Part shown: in pieces, positions 6,552 to 14,936 of the stretch
Numbering within the stretch: position 1 is the first letter of the stretch
Layout: every line of letters starts with the position of its first letter
DNA from: an uncultured Campylobacter sp.
GTDB lineage: Bacteria; Campylobacterota; Campylobacteria; Campylobacterales; Campylobacteraceae
Length of the DNA: 15,326 nucleotides
Direction of reading: 5' to 3'
Assembly: GCF_937949835.1 (NCBI RefSeq)
Contig: NZ_CALEDC010000399.1
Location: 1 to 15,326 of the forward strand
Translations under genes and position numbers: made by a program
The notes under the pieces: generated by a model
Told to the model about the DNA's origin: nothing
Databases searched by the model: none
The model's input: only the letters and a program-made list of their open reading frames with translations

Positions 6552-7202
6552 TCATTGACTTTGCTCTGCATCTTTCACTCCTTTTAAATAGAAATATATT
6601 TTGTAAATAAATTCGAATGTAGACATTAATATTACGGAACCCGAAAGAGAAAAACCGGATTGAAAGAAAATGATATATCCAAAAATTGAAAATCTACTTT
6701 GAAATTCCGGCATAAAATGGCTTGTTCTTATGCTTATACCGCTGCTTGCAAAATATCCGGTATAATAAACCTCAAACATAAAAATACCAAGACCAAACAT
6801 AAACGGAAGCAACAAAAACGGGCAATCGTTTTCACACTTCTTTTTTGAAAGCAATATAAAATCATCATCATATCTGCAAAAGTAAATATAATAAACCAAT
6901 GAATATAAGCTAGAAACCGCAAAAATAATAATCCCGTATATCCACATAATACTAACGTAAAATTCAGAAAGTTGGGTGTATGGGCTAATACTACCGATAA
7001 TTTCGATATTTGGAAAATAGCTTTTCATAAAATTTACGAAATTTAAGCACACAGGAGAAATATCTAAAATATTTTTAGGAATTATAAAGGCGCTAAGAGA
7101 ATATAAAAAATATATAAAACATAATTTCGTAAAAAATTTGCCGAATTTTACACGAGTATTTTCTATTCTTATCTTTTTACTTTCAAAATCTAAATCCTGC
7201 AA
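6552..7202 (-). CDS. Unknown multi-pass membrane protein in AT-rich insert
   Basis: 216 residues with four or five hydrophobic segments at about 24-41, 81-108, 129-150 and 171-205. The loops carry many Lys, Asp, Tyr and Phe residues. No family or catalytic motif is recognised. The start is a TTG at 7202-7200; AGGGG lies six bases before it and no better-placed ATG exists, so the TTG is well supported. A -10-like TAAAAT box lies at 7236-7231. AT-rich codon use suggests a different origin from the surrounding housekeeping genes. It is first in a probable two-gene unit with the frameshifted membrane-protein gene. Confidence 0.75.
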   Translation of the reverse strand: MQDLDFESKKIRIENTRVKFGKFFTKLCFIYFLYSLSAFIIPKNILDISPVCLNFVNFMKSYFPNIEIIGSISPYTQLSEFYVSIMWIYGIIIFAVSSLYSLVYYIYFCRYDDDFILLSKKKCENDCPFLLLPFMFGLGIFMFEVYYTGYFASSGISIRTSHFMPEFQSRFSIFGYIIFFQSGFSLSGSVILMSTFEFIYKIYFYLKGVKDAEQSQ

Positions 7203-7230
7203 TCTTGACCCCTAAATAAAATGATTACGC

Positions 7231-7236
7231 ATTTTA
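7231..7236 (-). promoter_or_regulatory. Predicted -10 box for the AT-rich membrane-protein genes
   Basis: The minus strand reads GCTAAAATGCG, with TAAAAT as the -10 hexamer and a start point near 7224, about 22 bases before the TTG start. The same 11 bases form the predicted alaS promoter at 12889-12879. Confidence 0.5.
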
Positions 7237-7248
7237 GCGCCTACAACC

Positions 7249-7289
7249 TTATACAAACTATAAAATTAGCATATTTATAGTTTGTGTAA
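7249..7289. promoter_or_regulatory. 15-base inverted repeat between pbpA and the AT-rich genes
   Basis: TTATACAAACTATAA (7249-7263) and TTATAGTTTGTGTAA (7275-7289) pair over 15 positions with a single mismatch, a G-U pair in one RNA orientation, around an 11-base spacer. On the minus strand it lies between the end of pbpA and the -10 box at 7236, so it could be an operator for the downstream genes or a hairpin ending the pbpA operon. No T-run follows, which argues against a standard terminator. Confidence 0.55.
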
Positions 7290-7347
7290 TAAACGCAATC
7301 TATGCAAGGGCTTCCGAAAGTGAATTAAATTTGGATTTGCTCTAAAT

Positions 7348-9258
7348 TTAAAACGATCCGTCGCTGCTACTTTCGCGAGGTTTAGGAAGTGGCGAAATTT
7401 TAGTGTAATACTCGTCTTTGCCGTTGTATTGGCGACTGAAAACGCCGTCCGGGACGGTGAAGTTGCGCTTGGTTTGCGGATATTCTTTTAAATAGGCATC
7501 TAAAAATTTTGCAAACACCGGTGCTGCGGTGCGACCGCCGCCTTCGACCTTTCGCATAGGTTTATAATCGTCGTTGCCATACCAGATTATGATCTGCAAA
7601 TCCGGCGTAAAGCCGCAAAACCATGCATCTATGCTATCATTTGAGGTGCCTGTTTTGCCAGCTATGTCGATGCCCTGTACGCGCGCGCGAGTGCCGGTGC
7701 CGCGCTGCACGATATTTTTTAGCAGCGTAGTCATCAGATACGCCTGTTCAGGGCGCAGCACGCGACGGCGCTCAGGCTCTATAAAGCGAGTTTTGCCGTC
7801 CTTATCGGTAATCGAAACGATAAATTTTGATTTTGCAGTAATCCCAAGCCCCGGGAACATCGAATACATCGTGGAGTATTCAAGCGGCGAAATTCCGTAG
7901 CTGCCGATAGCCACCGACAGGGCAGGCGGGACGTTTTTAAAGCCGAACTCGCCCAGCTTTTTTACCGCGCGATCAACGCCGATAGATTGCATCAGATTGA
8001 TCGAGGCAAGGTTGCGCGAGCGAGTTAAAGCTTCTTTGATCGTGATGTAGCCGCTGTAAGTCTTGTCATAATTTTTCGGCTTCCACGTTTTATCGCTGCC
8101 GTCGTCGAATTCTCTAGCTATATCGGGAACTTCGGTCATCGTCGAGTAGCCCATATCAAGGGCGATTTGATAGACGAAAGGCTTAAAACTAGAGCCGGTT
8201 TGGCGCTGGGATTGGCTGGCGCGATTGAAATTTGATTTCGCGTAATCCACGCCGCCTACTAAGGCTAAAATTTCGCCGTTTTGCGGACGCGTGACGACCA
8301 TAGCGCCGTTTACGTTGCTTGCATTGGCGTCTTTGTTGCGCTTTAAAATTTCATTGTAGCCGAAAACTAATGCCTCTTGTGCCATCGCCTGCGCCTTTAG
8401 ATCAAGGCTCGTATCTATGCGGTATCCGCCCGTGCGGACGTCCGGTAGAATTTTTTCCGCTTCTTTTATTATCTCATCTACGGCATACGGCGCTACGTTT
8501 TGCGTGAGCGTTTCGTTGTAGATCGTAGGCTGCTCGTTCATCGCAAGCTCATATTCGGTCTTATTTATCCAGCCGAGCTCATGCATCCTATAAATCACGT
8601 TATTGGCGCGCGAAAGCGACAAATCCAGGTGCTTAGTAGGATCGAAGCTGCTAGGAGCTTTCGGCAAGCCCACTAAAATCGCAATCTCTTTAAGGCTTAA
8701 ATCTTGCAAATCCTTTTTGAAATATCCCAAGGCCGCCGTGCGGATGCCGTAATATCCGTGCCCGAAATACACTTCGTTGAAGTAACGCTCTAGAATTTGT
8801 TCCTTGCTTAGAGCGTTTTCTATCTTAAGCGATAGGATCGCTTCTTTGATCTTGCGATCAAGCTTCTTTTCGCTCGAAAGAACTAAATTTCGCGTGATCT
8901 GCTGCGTAATCGTGGAAGCCCCTTCGACGAATTTCATCGCTTTGACATCCTTAATAATCGCCCTAAAAATCGCCTCGACATTCACGCCGCCGTGTTCGAA
9001 AAACGCCGTATCCTCGATAGCTACGAGCGCCTCGATCACGCGGCCTGGAATCTCGTCGAATTTTACGTAAATTCTATTTTGTTCATTAAAAACATTGGCT
9101 ATCAAATTGCCGTTGCGGTCATAAATTTTAGTCGTAAGCTCGGGATGATAATCGATGATCGAGTCCGATTCCAAGCGGATTTGCGAGTAAAAATACAAAA
9201 AAATCCCGCCTGCGGCAAACGCACAAACCGTAATAAAACTAAATAAAACTCTTACCAT
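7348..9258 (-). CDS. pbpA: Class A penicillin-binding protein 1A
   Basis: Bifunctional peptidoglycan synthase of the inner membrane (mrcA/PBP1A type), 636 residues. One N-terminal anchor helix (about 5-23) is followed by a GT51 glycosyltransferase domain with E82-D83 in EDTAFFEHGG, GASTITQQ at 113-120 and KIKEAILSLKIE around 136-147. It polymerises lipid II into glycan strands. The transpeptidase domain shows all three expected motifs: S356-x-x-K359 (SSFK, nucleophile Ser356), S414-R-N416 and K535-T-G537. The C-terminus is short and hydrophilic, without the extra domains of some larger PBPs. The start ATG overlaps the maf stop (ATGGTAA), so translation is coupled. It is last in the alaS, membrane protein, maf, pbpA operon, the order I recall from C. 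jejuni apart from the extra membrane protein. Confidence 0.97.
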   Translation of the reverse strand: MVRVLFSFITVCAFAAGGIFLYFYSQIRLESDSIIDYHPELTTKIYDRNGNLIANVFNEQNRIYVKFDEIPGRVIEALVAIEDTAFFEHGGVNVEAIFRAIIKDVKAMKFVEGASTITQQITRNLVLSSEKKLDRKIKEAILSLKIENALSKEQILERYFNEVYFGHGYYGIRTAALGYFKKDLQDLSLKEIAILVGLPKAPSSFDPTKHLDLSLSRANNVIYRMHELGWINKTEYELAMNEQPTIYNETLTQNVAPYAVDEIIKEAEKILPDVRTGGYRIDTSLDLKAQAMAQEALVFGYNEILKRNKDANASNVNGAMVVTRPQNGEILALVGGVDYAKSNFNRASQSQRQTGSSFKPFVYQIALDMGYSTMTEVPDIAREFDDGSDKTWKPKNYDKTYSGYITIKEALTRSRNLASINLMQSIGVDRAVKKLGEFGFKNVPPALSVAIGSYGISPLEYSTMYSMFPGLGITAKSKFIVSITDKDGKTRFIEPERRRVLRPEQAYLMTTLLKNIVQRGTGTRARVQGIDIAGKTGTSNDSIDAWFCGFTPDLQIIIWYGNDDYKPMRKVEGGGRTAAPVFAKFLDAYLKEYPQTKRNFTVPDGVFSRQYNGKDEYYTKISPLPKPRESSSDGSF

Positions 9259-9797
9259 ACAAACCTCTTTAAAATTTCCAGATCAAGCCCCATCGCCGTG
9301 AATTTTGACCCACGCGAGCTTTTGATATATTTTTCGTTAAAGCCTTCGATACTCATCGCACCCGCCTTGCCGCGCCAATCACCGCTAGCGATATAGCTTT
9401 TTAAATCCGCTTCATTAAATTCCGCAAATTCAAAGCTTGCGACGCTAAGTGCCGAAAGCTCTAGCGCCTTACTGCAAAAAATCATCGCAGTATAAACGGC
9501 GCAGCTAGCACCGCTTTGAGCTCGCAGCATCCTTAACGCGTCCGCTTCATCCCGCGCCTTGCCTAAAATTTCGCCACTAGCAAGCACAGAGCTATCGGCA
9601 AACAGCACTCTATCATAATTTTTATAAATTTTAAAAAACTGCGTTTTCTTGGCCAAGACAACGCGGTAAGCATAGGTACGTGCATCGTCCTTACTAATGC
9701 CGCTTTCGTCGAAATTAAAAGGAATTTGCGTAAATTCTACGCCGTTATCCTTTAGAATTTGCGCTCTAGTAGGCGAGCTGGAAGCTAAATAGATCAT
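9252..9797 (-). CDS. maf: Maf-family nucleotide pyrophosphatase
   Basis: Cytoplasmic enzyme family that hydrolyses non-canonical or modified nucleoside triphosphates to monophosphates; historically called septum formation inhibitor. Starting at the ATG at 9797 gives 181 residues beginning [11 protein letters not shown], which places the family's N-terminal SSSP-x-R motif at the usual position. An in-frame start 12 codons upstream would add an atypical tail inside the previous gene. Further family features are FADSSVL (equivalent of the ADT-V segment with the catalytic Asp), EILGKARDEADALRML, and SGDWRGKAGAMSIEG (the KAG motif). The canonical first Arg of SSSPRR is Thr here. The start shares one base with the stop of the upstream membrane-protein gene (TGATG), and the end overlaps pbpA by 7 bases. 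Confidence 0.92.
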   Translation of the reverse strand: MIYLASSSPTRAQILKDNGVEFTQIPFNFDESGISKDDARTYAYRVVLAKKTQFFKIYKNYDRVLFADSSVLASGEILGKARDEADALRMLRAQSGASCAVYTAMIFCSKALELSALSVASFEFAEFNEADLKSYIASGDWRGKAGAMSIEGFNEKYIKSSRGSKFTAMGLDLEILKRFVW

Positions 9798-10306
9798 CAA
9801 AACTCGCCCACCGTCACGCCTAGATAAACGCAAATCAGCGTGACTACGATATTTAGCGGGATGAAATATTTAACGACGATGATTAAATGCTCATTCGCCT
9901 CAAGCTCATCGCCCGCATCCAAAGCTCGCTTCAAAGATAAAATTTTATAATGCATGTAGATAAAATTTAGTAGTATAAAGCCGGCGCCAGCCCACAGCGT
10001 GGCAATCGCGCCTTTTACCATAGGATCTGAAAATTTAAAACCTCCGCCGTCCGCAAGAAAAAATCCACTTACGCAAACGATCACCAAAAATAGTGCAAAG
10101 AACTGCTCATAGCGTTTCATATATCGCAAAATTTCTGTAAATTTTACATCCTTCGCATCCGCTTGGTTTTTACTGCTTAAATTCATAAAAATCCGCGCGA
10201 TCAAAAATACGCAGATCTGCGCGCAGACCAAAAAAATCACGCTTAAAATGTGAATCAGCGGCAAAATTTGCGAGGCTTTGATGAAGCTCGAATCGATCTC
10301 GTTCAA
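9797..10306 (-). CDS. Small four-helix membrane protein between alaS and maf
   Basis: 169 residues with four predicted helices at about 14-38, 68-85, 98-118 and 141-164. Histidines lie in or near the membrane at H19 (LIHILSVIF), H119 (YMHYK) and H140. The layout recalls CopD- or HemJ-like integral membrane proteins, some of which bind heme or copper, but no diagnostic motif settles this. The start is a TTG that overlaps the alaS stop as TTGA, with AAAGG correctly spaced inside the end of alaS. The stop overlaps the maf start. Such tight coupling on both sides marks it as a real operon member. In my memory of C. jejuni, alaS is followed directly by maf, so this gene would be an extra member. 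Confidence 0.82.
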   Translation of the reverse strand: MNEIDSSFIKASQILPLIHILSVIFLVCAQICVFLIARIFMNLSSKNQADAKDVKFTEILRYMKRYEQFFALFLVIVCVSGFFLADGGGFKFSDPMVKGAIATLWAGAGFILLNFIYMHYKILSLKRALDAGDELEANEHLIIVVKYFIPLNIVVTLICVYLGVTVGEF

Positions 10307-12846
10307 ATTTTACCTTTTGCGTAAGAGATCGCCTCTTTGATCGCTTCTTCGATTTTTAGCACGTCCCTGCCGCCTGCGGTCGCAAAATCGTCGCGCCCGC
10401 CGCCGCCGCCGCCTAAAATTTGCGCTGCTAGCTTAACCCACTCGCCAGCTTTGATCGGCGCGTTTTTAACGCCCGCCGCGATTGAAATTTTGCCGTCGGT
10501 GCCTACTTGCATCAGCATTATCGCCGCCTTTTCGTGGCTATTTTTAAACTCATCTATCATAGTTTTTATATCACCGCTTTCGACTGAGGCTACGCAAAGT
10601 TTAGTATCACCGACATTTAGAAAAGCCAGTGCATGAGAACTGCTTGCATGCTTGATCTGATCTTTTAGCGATCTGATCTCATCTTTTAATTTCTCAATCG
10701 CGCGGAGAGGCTCAATCCCTTTTAGCTCCGCAGAAATTTCAGCAAGCTTAGCGCGATTTTGAAGTGCCAAATTTAAAGCAGCGCGCGAACAAACTGCCTC
10801 GATACGCCTAACACCCGCACTTACGCCGCTTTCTTTGACGATAAAAAACGGTCCTATCTCGCTTAAATTACGCACGTGAATTCCGCCGCAAAGCTCCTTA
10901 CTAATCTCTCCGAAGCTCACAACGCGCACTTTTGAGCCGTATTTTTCGCCAAAAAGCGCGATTGCACCGCTGTTTTTAGCGTCATCTATATCCATAATCT
11001 CAGTTTTTGCCGCACAGCCCTTGCAAACGGCATTATTTACAAATTCCTCAATTTTAGCTAGCTCCTCGTCGCTAAGTGCTTTAGGATGCGAGAAGTCAAA
11101 TCTTAAGCGGTCCGCTTCGACTAAGCTTCCTGCTTGAGCTATATGAGCCCCTAGTACCGCACGAAGCGCCGCGTGCAAAAGATGCGTCGCGCTGTGATGA
11201 CGTGCAATCTGCTCACGCTCCTCAGAAACCTTGAGCCCGACGATATCGCCAATTTTTAGGTTACGATTAAGGCGCAAGTGGGATAAATTTAGCCCATAAA
11301 ATTTCTGCGTATCAAACACATCGGCTATGGACTCCACTTCGCCGCTATCGCCCGTTTGACCGCCGCTTTGTGCATAAAACGGAGTGATATCAAACATCGC
11401 CCAGCCGATATCACCGGCTTTGAGCTCATCCACTTCCGCAAAATCCTCGTTAAGTAGCGCTAAAACCTTGCTCGTGCGGCTAAGCTCTTCGTAACCGCTA
11501 AATTTATTCTCGCCGAATTTCTCTAGCAGCGCCTTAAAATCGCCACGGACGTTTTTATCGCCACTGCCCTTCCATGCGGCTTTAGCTATCTGCCTTTGCT
11601 CGCTCATAAGCGCGTCAAATTTAGCCTCATCCACGCGCAAATTTTTCTCGCGCAGCATATCGGCGGTCAGATCGAGCGGAAAGCCGTAGGTATCATATAA
11701 CTTAAACGCGACCTCGCCGCTAAAAATTTCTTTAGTGCGTGCAAGCTCCTCGTTAAAAAGCTCGATGCCGTTTGCCAAAGTGGCGAAAAACCGCTCCTCT
11801 TCGAGTTTGATCTGCTCCTTTACGGCTTGCTTTTTCTCATTCAGATAGGCATAGTGCCCGCCCATCAGCTCGCATACTTTATCCACGAGGCGATACATAA
11901 AGGGCTCTTTTATACCGAGCAGATAGCCGTGGCGAACGGCACGGCGCAGAATTCTACGCAAAACATATCCCCTACCCTCGCGATTAAAATTTGTTCCCTG
12001 GGCTAGCAAAAACGTAACCGAGCGAATATGATCGGCGATGACGCGATAGCTCGCGCCGCTTTCATAAACGTAAGGTTTGCCGCAAAGCTTTGCAACCTCA
12101 TCAATTAGCGGCATAAAAAGCGAGCTGTCGTAGTTGCTAAACTTGCCTTCTTTAATCGCCGTGACGCGCTCAAGGCCCATGCCCGTGTCGATGCTAGGCT
12201 TTGGAAGCGGGCTAAGCTTGCCGTCTTTGCTGCGCTCGTACTGCATGAAAACTAAATTCCAAATCTCTAAAAAGCGGTCGCCGTCGCCGCCCATATAATC
12301 CTCGGATGAGTGAAAATGCTCCTCACCCTGATCGTAAAAAATTTCGCTGCACGGCCCGCACGGCCCGGTATCGCCCATCGCCCAAAAATTATCGTGATCG
12401 CCGAAGCGGTAGATGCGCTCCTGCGCTATGTGCTGCGCCCAGAACCCAAACGCTTCGTCGTCTTTCTCGTGCACGGTGACGTAAAGTTTGTCTTTGGGAA
12501 GCTTTAAAATTTCGGTTACGAACTCCCACGCATAGGCGATCGCCTGCTCTTTGAAATACTCGCCGAAGCTGAAATTTCCAAGCATCTCAAAAAATGTATG
12601 ATGGCGCGCAGTGTAGCCGACGTTGTCTAGGTCGTTGTGCTTGCCACCGGCGCGGATGCAGGTCTGACAGCTCGTGCGGATAGGCGGCGTCGGACGCGGT
12701 ACGGCTCCTGTGAATATGCTTTTAAAGGGCACCATCCCCGCGTTTGTAAACAGCAAGCTATCATCATCTGGCACCAACGGCGCGCTGGGGATGATCTGAT
12801 GGCCCTTGCTTGCAAAGAAATTTAAATATTCGCTTCTAATATCCAT
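10303..12846 (-). CDS. alaS: Alanyl-tRNA synthetase
   Basis: Class II cytoplasmic enzyme charging tRNA-Ala, 847 residues, full length for the family. The N-terminal catalytic domain includes [12 protein letters not shown] (31-42), motif 2 in [18 protein letters not shown] (81-98) and motif 3 in the [17 protein letters not shown] segment (291-307). The editing domain has the zinc ligands H551-x3-H555 (HSATH) and C653-x3-H657, the latter as CGGIH instead of the more usual CGGTH. The C-terminal C-Ala domain ends with the Gly-rich [16 protein letters not shown] (811-826). The ATG at 12846 has AGGA six bases upstream. It is the first gene of the four-gene operon, with a predicted promoter at 12887-12882. 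Confidence 0.99.
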   Translation of the reverse strand: MDIRSEYLNFFASKGHQIIPSAPLVPDDDSLLFTNAGMVPFKSIFTGAVPRPTPPIRTSCQTCIRAGGKHNDLDNVGYTARHHTFFEMLGNFSFGEYFKEQAIAYAWEFVTEILKLPKDKLYVTVHEKDDEAFGFWAQHIAQERIYRFGDHDNFWAMGDTGPCGPCSEIFYDQGEEHFHSSEDYMGGDGDRFLEIWNLVFMQYERSKDGKLSPLPKPSIDTGMGLERVTAIKEGKFSNYDSSLFMPLIDEVAKLCGKPYVYESGASYRVIADHIRSVTFLLAQGTNFNREGRGYVLRRILRRAVRHGYLLGIKEPFMYRLVDKVCELMGGHYAYLNEKKQAVKEQIKLEEERFFATLANGIELFNEELARTKEIFSGEVAFKLYDTYGFPLDLTADMLREKNLRVDEAKFDALMSEQRQIAKAAWKGSGDKNVRGDFKALLEKFGENKFSGYEELSRTSKVLALLNEDFAEVDELKAGDIGWAMFDITPFYAQSGGQTGDSGEVESIADVFDTQKFYGLNLSHLRLNRNLKIGDIVGLKVSEEREQIARHHSATHLLHAALRAVLGAHIAQAGSLVEADRLRFDFSHPKALSDEELAKIEEFVNNAVCKGCAAKTEIMDIDDAKNSGAIALFGEKYGSKVRVVSFGEISKELCGGIHVRNLSEIGPFFIVKESGVSAGVRRIEAVCSRAALNLALQNRAKLAEISAELKGIEPLRAIEKLKDEIRSLKDQIKHASSSHALAFLNVGDTKLCVASVESGDIKTMIDEFKNSHEKAAIMLMQVGTDGKISIAAGVKNAPIKAGEWVKLAAQILGGGGGGRDDFATAGGRDVLKIEEAIKEAISYAKGKI

Positions 12847-12881
12847 GATTTGTCCTATTTCAAGTTAAATTTTAAAGGCGC

Positions 12882-12887
12882 ATTTTA
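12882..12887 (-). promoter_or_regulatory. Predicted -10 box for the alaS operon
   Basis: The minus strand reads AGCTAAAATGCGCC, with TAAAAT as the -10 hexamer and a start point near 12875, about 29 bases before the alaS ATG. The divergent promoter for the oxidoreductase lies about 45-50 bases away. Confidence 0.55.
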
Positions 12888-12931
12888 GCTAAATTAGATT
12901 TTAAAAATTATAAATTTTAACCATTCTTAGT

Positions 12932-12937
12932 TATAAT
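12932..12937 (+). promoter_or_regulatory. Consensus -10 box for the oxidoreductase-hemH operon
   Basis: TATAAT in the context TTAGTTATAATGG, an exact sigma-70 -10 hexamer. Transcription would start near 12944, about 24 bases before the ATG at 12968. This distance supports that ATG rather than the one at 12962. Confidence 0.7.
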
Positions 12938-12967
12938 GGCGCGAAAGATTAAATTTAGGGCATGGCG

Positions 12968-13840
12968 ATGAAAAAAAAGATAGCGATCATAGGCATGGGC
13001 GAGCTTGGTCAAAAGCACTTCAGCGAGCTAAGAAGGAGCGATTATTTCGAGCTTGTAGCGCTTTATCATAAGGGCAGCAGTGAAAATTTCGGCCCGCGCT
13101 ATCCGGTCTTTGATAATCTAACCGATCTTTTTAACGTCGCTAAGCCCGATGCCGTAGTCATCACGGCTCCCCCGCCATCGCATAAAGAGCTGATTTTAAA
13201 ATGCCTGCCGTTTACCAAAAATATCTTTGTAGAATCTCCGCTCGCACAAAGCCTAGCCGAAGCCAGAGAGATAAACTACGCAGTCACTACTAACGGCACG
13301 CGCCTAGCCGTAGGCTACTCCGACCGCTACAATCCAGTAATCGTATCCTTGCTACGCGAGCTAGCCAAGGGGGATAAAATTTTTTCGATGAGCTTCGTAA
13401 GCGGTTTTGCAAACGATGATAGAGCAGATATCGTAGCCAATGCCCTTTTTAGAGATATCGATCTTGTGCGGCTGCTTTCTCACAGCGAGATCGCCTGCAT
13501 AGAACTTAGCAAAAATATCTCTAAAGAGCGCACTCTAGCCGCATGCGCGACGCTTCACACAAAAAGCGGCTGCTATTGCACGCTAATGCAGTCCAATCTC
13601 TATCCGATCAGGCGCCACGGTATCGAGATTTGCACCGACAGCGGTGTGTATTTCGGCGATCTAATCTCAATAACTCTTTTTAAAATTACCCCCGAAGGCC
13701 GCGTAAATTTACGCGTCGATCGCGACGATTTTTCGTTGCGCCGCGAACACGAGGCATTTTGCACGATGTGCGATAGCAGCGCCGACTCTGGACTTGCAAG
13801 CGTAGAGGACGCTATAAAAATACGAGAAATCATCTCATGA
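12968..13840 (+). CDS. Gfo/Idh/MocA-like oxidoreductase homologue, active site altered
   Basis: 290 residues from the ATG at 12968, which AGGG precedes by seven bases; an in-frame ATG at 12962 is only one base from that AGGG. The N-terminus is a clear NAD(P)-binding Rossmann fold: KIAIIGMGELGQKHF with GxGxxG at G9-G14. The order of segments then follows the family (PDAVVITAPPPSHKEL, IFVESPLAQS, GTRLAVGYSDRYNP). The usual E-K-P motif reads E89-S90-P91, so the lysine normally used in catalysis is missing. At the usual His-x-x-Asp site it reads R162-D-I-D165, so the histidine also appears lost. It may therefore bind a nucleotide without being an ordinary sugar dehydrogenase; the substrate is unknown. 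Its stop overlaps the hemH start (ATGA). I recall the C. jejuni counterpart Cj0504c next to hemH too. Confidence 0.88.
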   Translation: MKKKIAIIGMGELGQKHFSELRRSDYFELVALYHKGSSENFGPRYPVFDNLTDLFNVAKPDAVVITAPPPSHKELILKCLPFTKNIFVESPLAQSLAEAREINYAVTTNGTRLAVGYSDRYNPVIVSLLRELAKGDKIFSMSFVSGFANDDRADIVANALFRDIDLVRLLSHSEIACIELSKNISKERTLAACATLHTKSGCYCTLMQSNLYPIRRHGIEICTDSGVYFGDLISITLFKITPEGRVNLRVDRDDFSLRREHEAFCTMCDSSADSGLASVEDAIKIREIIS

Positions 13841-14913
13841 AAAAAGCCCTAATTTTACTCAACATGGGCGGCCCGAATAATCTGGGCGAGGTTGAAGTTT
13901 TTTTAAAAAATATGTTTAACGACCCCTTTATTTTGGGCGTTAAGAGCGATTTTTGGCGTAGCGTTTTAGCCGCGCTCATCGTAAAAAGCAGAACCGCATC
14001 GGCGCGCAGCAACTACGAAAAATTGGGCGGGCGCTCGCCGATATGCTCCATCACCGAAGCGCTTTGCGAGCGGGTAAATTTACTCGCGCGAGCAAAATAT
14101 GGCGCGGAATTAAAATTTGAAAATGCAGATAGTGCACAAAATTTAAAATTTCAGAGCGCAGCTAAATTTCAAAATGAGATAGAATTCCAAGGCGCTGCAA
14201 ATGAGCCGCCGCAGGATGAAAAACCGATAGACGAGCTGGTTTGCGATTATGCGATGAATTACACGCCGCCCTTTGCGGAGGACGTGCTTAAAAAATACGC
14301 GGATTTTGACGAGATAATTTTGATGCCTTTGTATCCGCACTTCTCGAAAACTACGGTGCAATCGAGCCTGTGCTCTGCCGAAGCGGCACTTAAGCGGCTC
14401 GGGATAAAAAATTATAAGATAGTTGATATTTTCTACGATAGCGCCGCTTACAACGAAATTTTATTAAATTTAATCGCAGAGTGCGTCTCGAAATTTAGCG
14501 CGGATGAAATTTCGCAAATTTCGCTCATATTTTCCGCGCATTCGCTGCCTGTAAAAATGATCGCCGCGGGCGACCCCTACGAGGCGCAGGTAGAGGCGCA
14601 CGTGGAGATTTTACAAGATCTGCTCGCTGCGCGCGGGATTAAATTTAAAGAGATCATCTTGGCGTATCAATCGCGCCTGGGCCCCGTGAAGTGGCTGGAG
14701 CCCAATATCGCGGACGTTTTGCGGGATCTGCAGAGCAAAAAAGCGCTCATATTTCCGATCGCGTTTTGCGTGGATAACTCCGAGACCGATTTTGAGCTGG
14801 ATATTTTTTATAGGGCCCAGGCGCGCGAGCTAGGTTACAAATACTACGAAGTGTGCAAATGCCCGAACTCCCGCGAGGATTTTGCGAAATTTATACTCGC
14901 GCAAGCGCTGTAA
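13837..14913 (+). CDS. hemH: Ferrochelatase
   Basis: Inserts Fe2+ into protoporphyrin IX, the last step of protoporphyrin-dependent heme synthesis; cytoplasmic or membrane-associated. 358 residues. Family marks are ALILLNMGGPNNLGEV at the N-terminus, NYEKLGGRSPI (59-69), LMPLYPHFSKTTVQSS (162-177), the catalytic FSAHSLP with H235, SRLGPVKWLEP (279-289) and CVDNSETDFELDI with E316. Most bacterial ferrochelatases have about 300-320 residues. The excess here lies at about residues 90-131, a low-complexity stretch with repeated KFEN, KFQS, KFQN and EFQG units, which looks like a loop insertion. The ATG overlaps the stop of the oxidoreductase gene by 4 bases, so the two are translationally coupled. 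The product fits the window's demand for heme (norZ). Confidence 0.97.
   Translation: MKKALILLNMGGPNNLGEVEVFLKNMFNDPFILGVKSDFWRSVLAALIVKSRTASARSNYEKLGGRSPICSITEALCERVNLLARAKYGAELKFENADSAQNLKFQSAAKFQNEIEFQGAANEPPQDEKPIDELVCDYAMNYTPPFAEDVLKKYADFDEIILMPLYPHFSKTTVQSSLCSAEAALKRLGIKNYKIVDIFYDSAAYNEILLNLIAECVSKFSADEISQISLIFSAHSLPVKMIAAGDPYEAQVEAHVEILQDLLAARGIKFKEIILAYQSRLGPVKWLEPNIADVLRDLQSKKALIFPIAFCVDNSETDFELDIFYRAQARELGYKYYEVCKCPNSREDFAKFILAQAL
14095..14215 (+). repeat. Low-complexity AAATTT-rich segment inside hemH
   Basis: Coding DNA with imperfect repeats of AAATTT followed by CA or GA (AAAATTTGAAAAT, AAAATTTAAAATTTCAGAG, AAATTTCAAAATGAG, GAATTCCAAGG). It keeps the hemH frame and encodes the residue 90-125 insertion. 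It resembles the AT runs found between genes here. Confidence 0.5.
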
Positions 14914-14919
14914 ATTTAG

Positions 14920-14936
14920 AGATTAAAATTTAATCT
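14920..14936. other. Palindrome at the hemH / unknown-gene convergence
   Basis: AGATTAAA-A-TTTAATCT is a perfect 8-base inverted repeat with one central base, seven bases after the hemH stop and overlapping the stop codon of the facing gene. It is followed by TTTA on the plus strand. It may act as a weak two-way terminator, but the stem is nearly all A/T. Confidence 0.35.

Noticed and set aside
5765..7345. AT-rich insert as a prophage remnant or defence system
   Set aside because: No integrase, nuclease, helicase, transposase or attachment-site repeats are visible; only hydrophobic proteins without known motifs.
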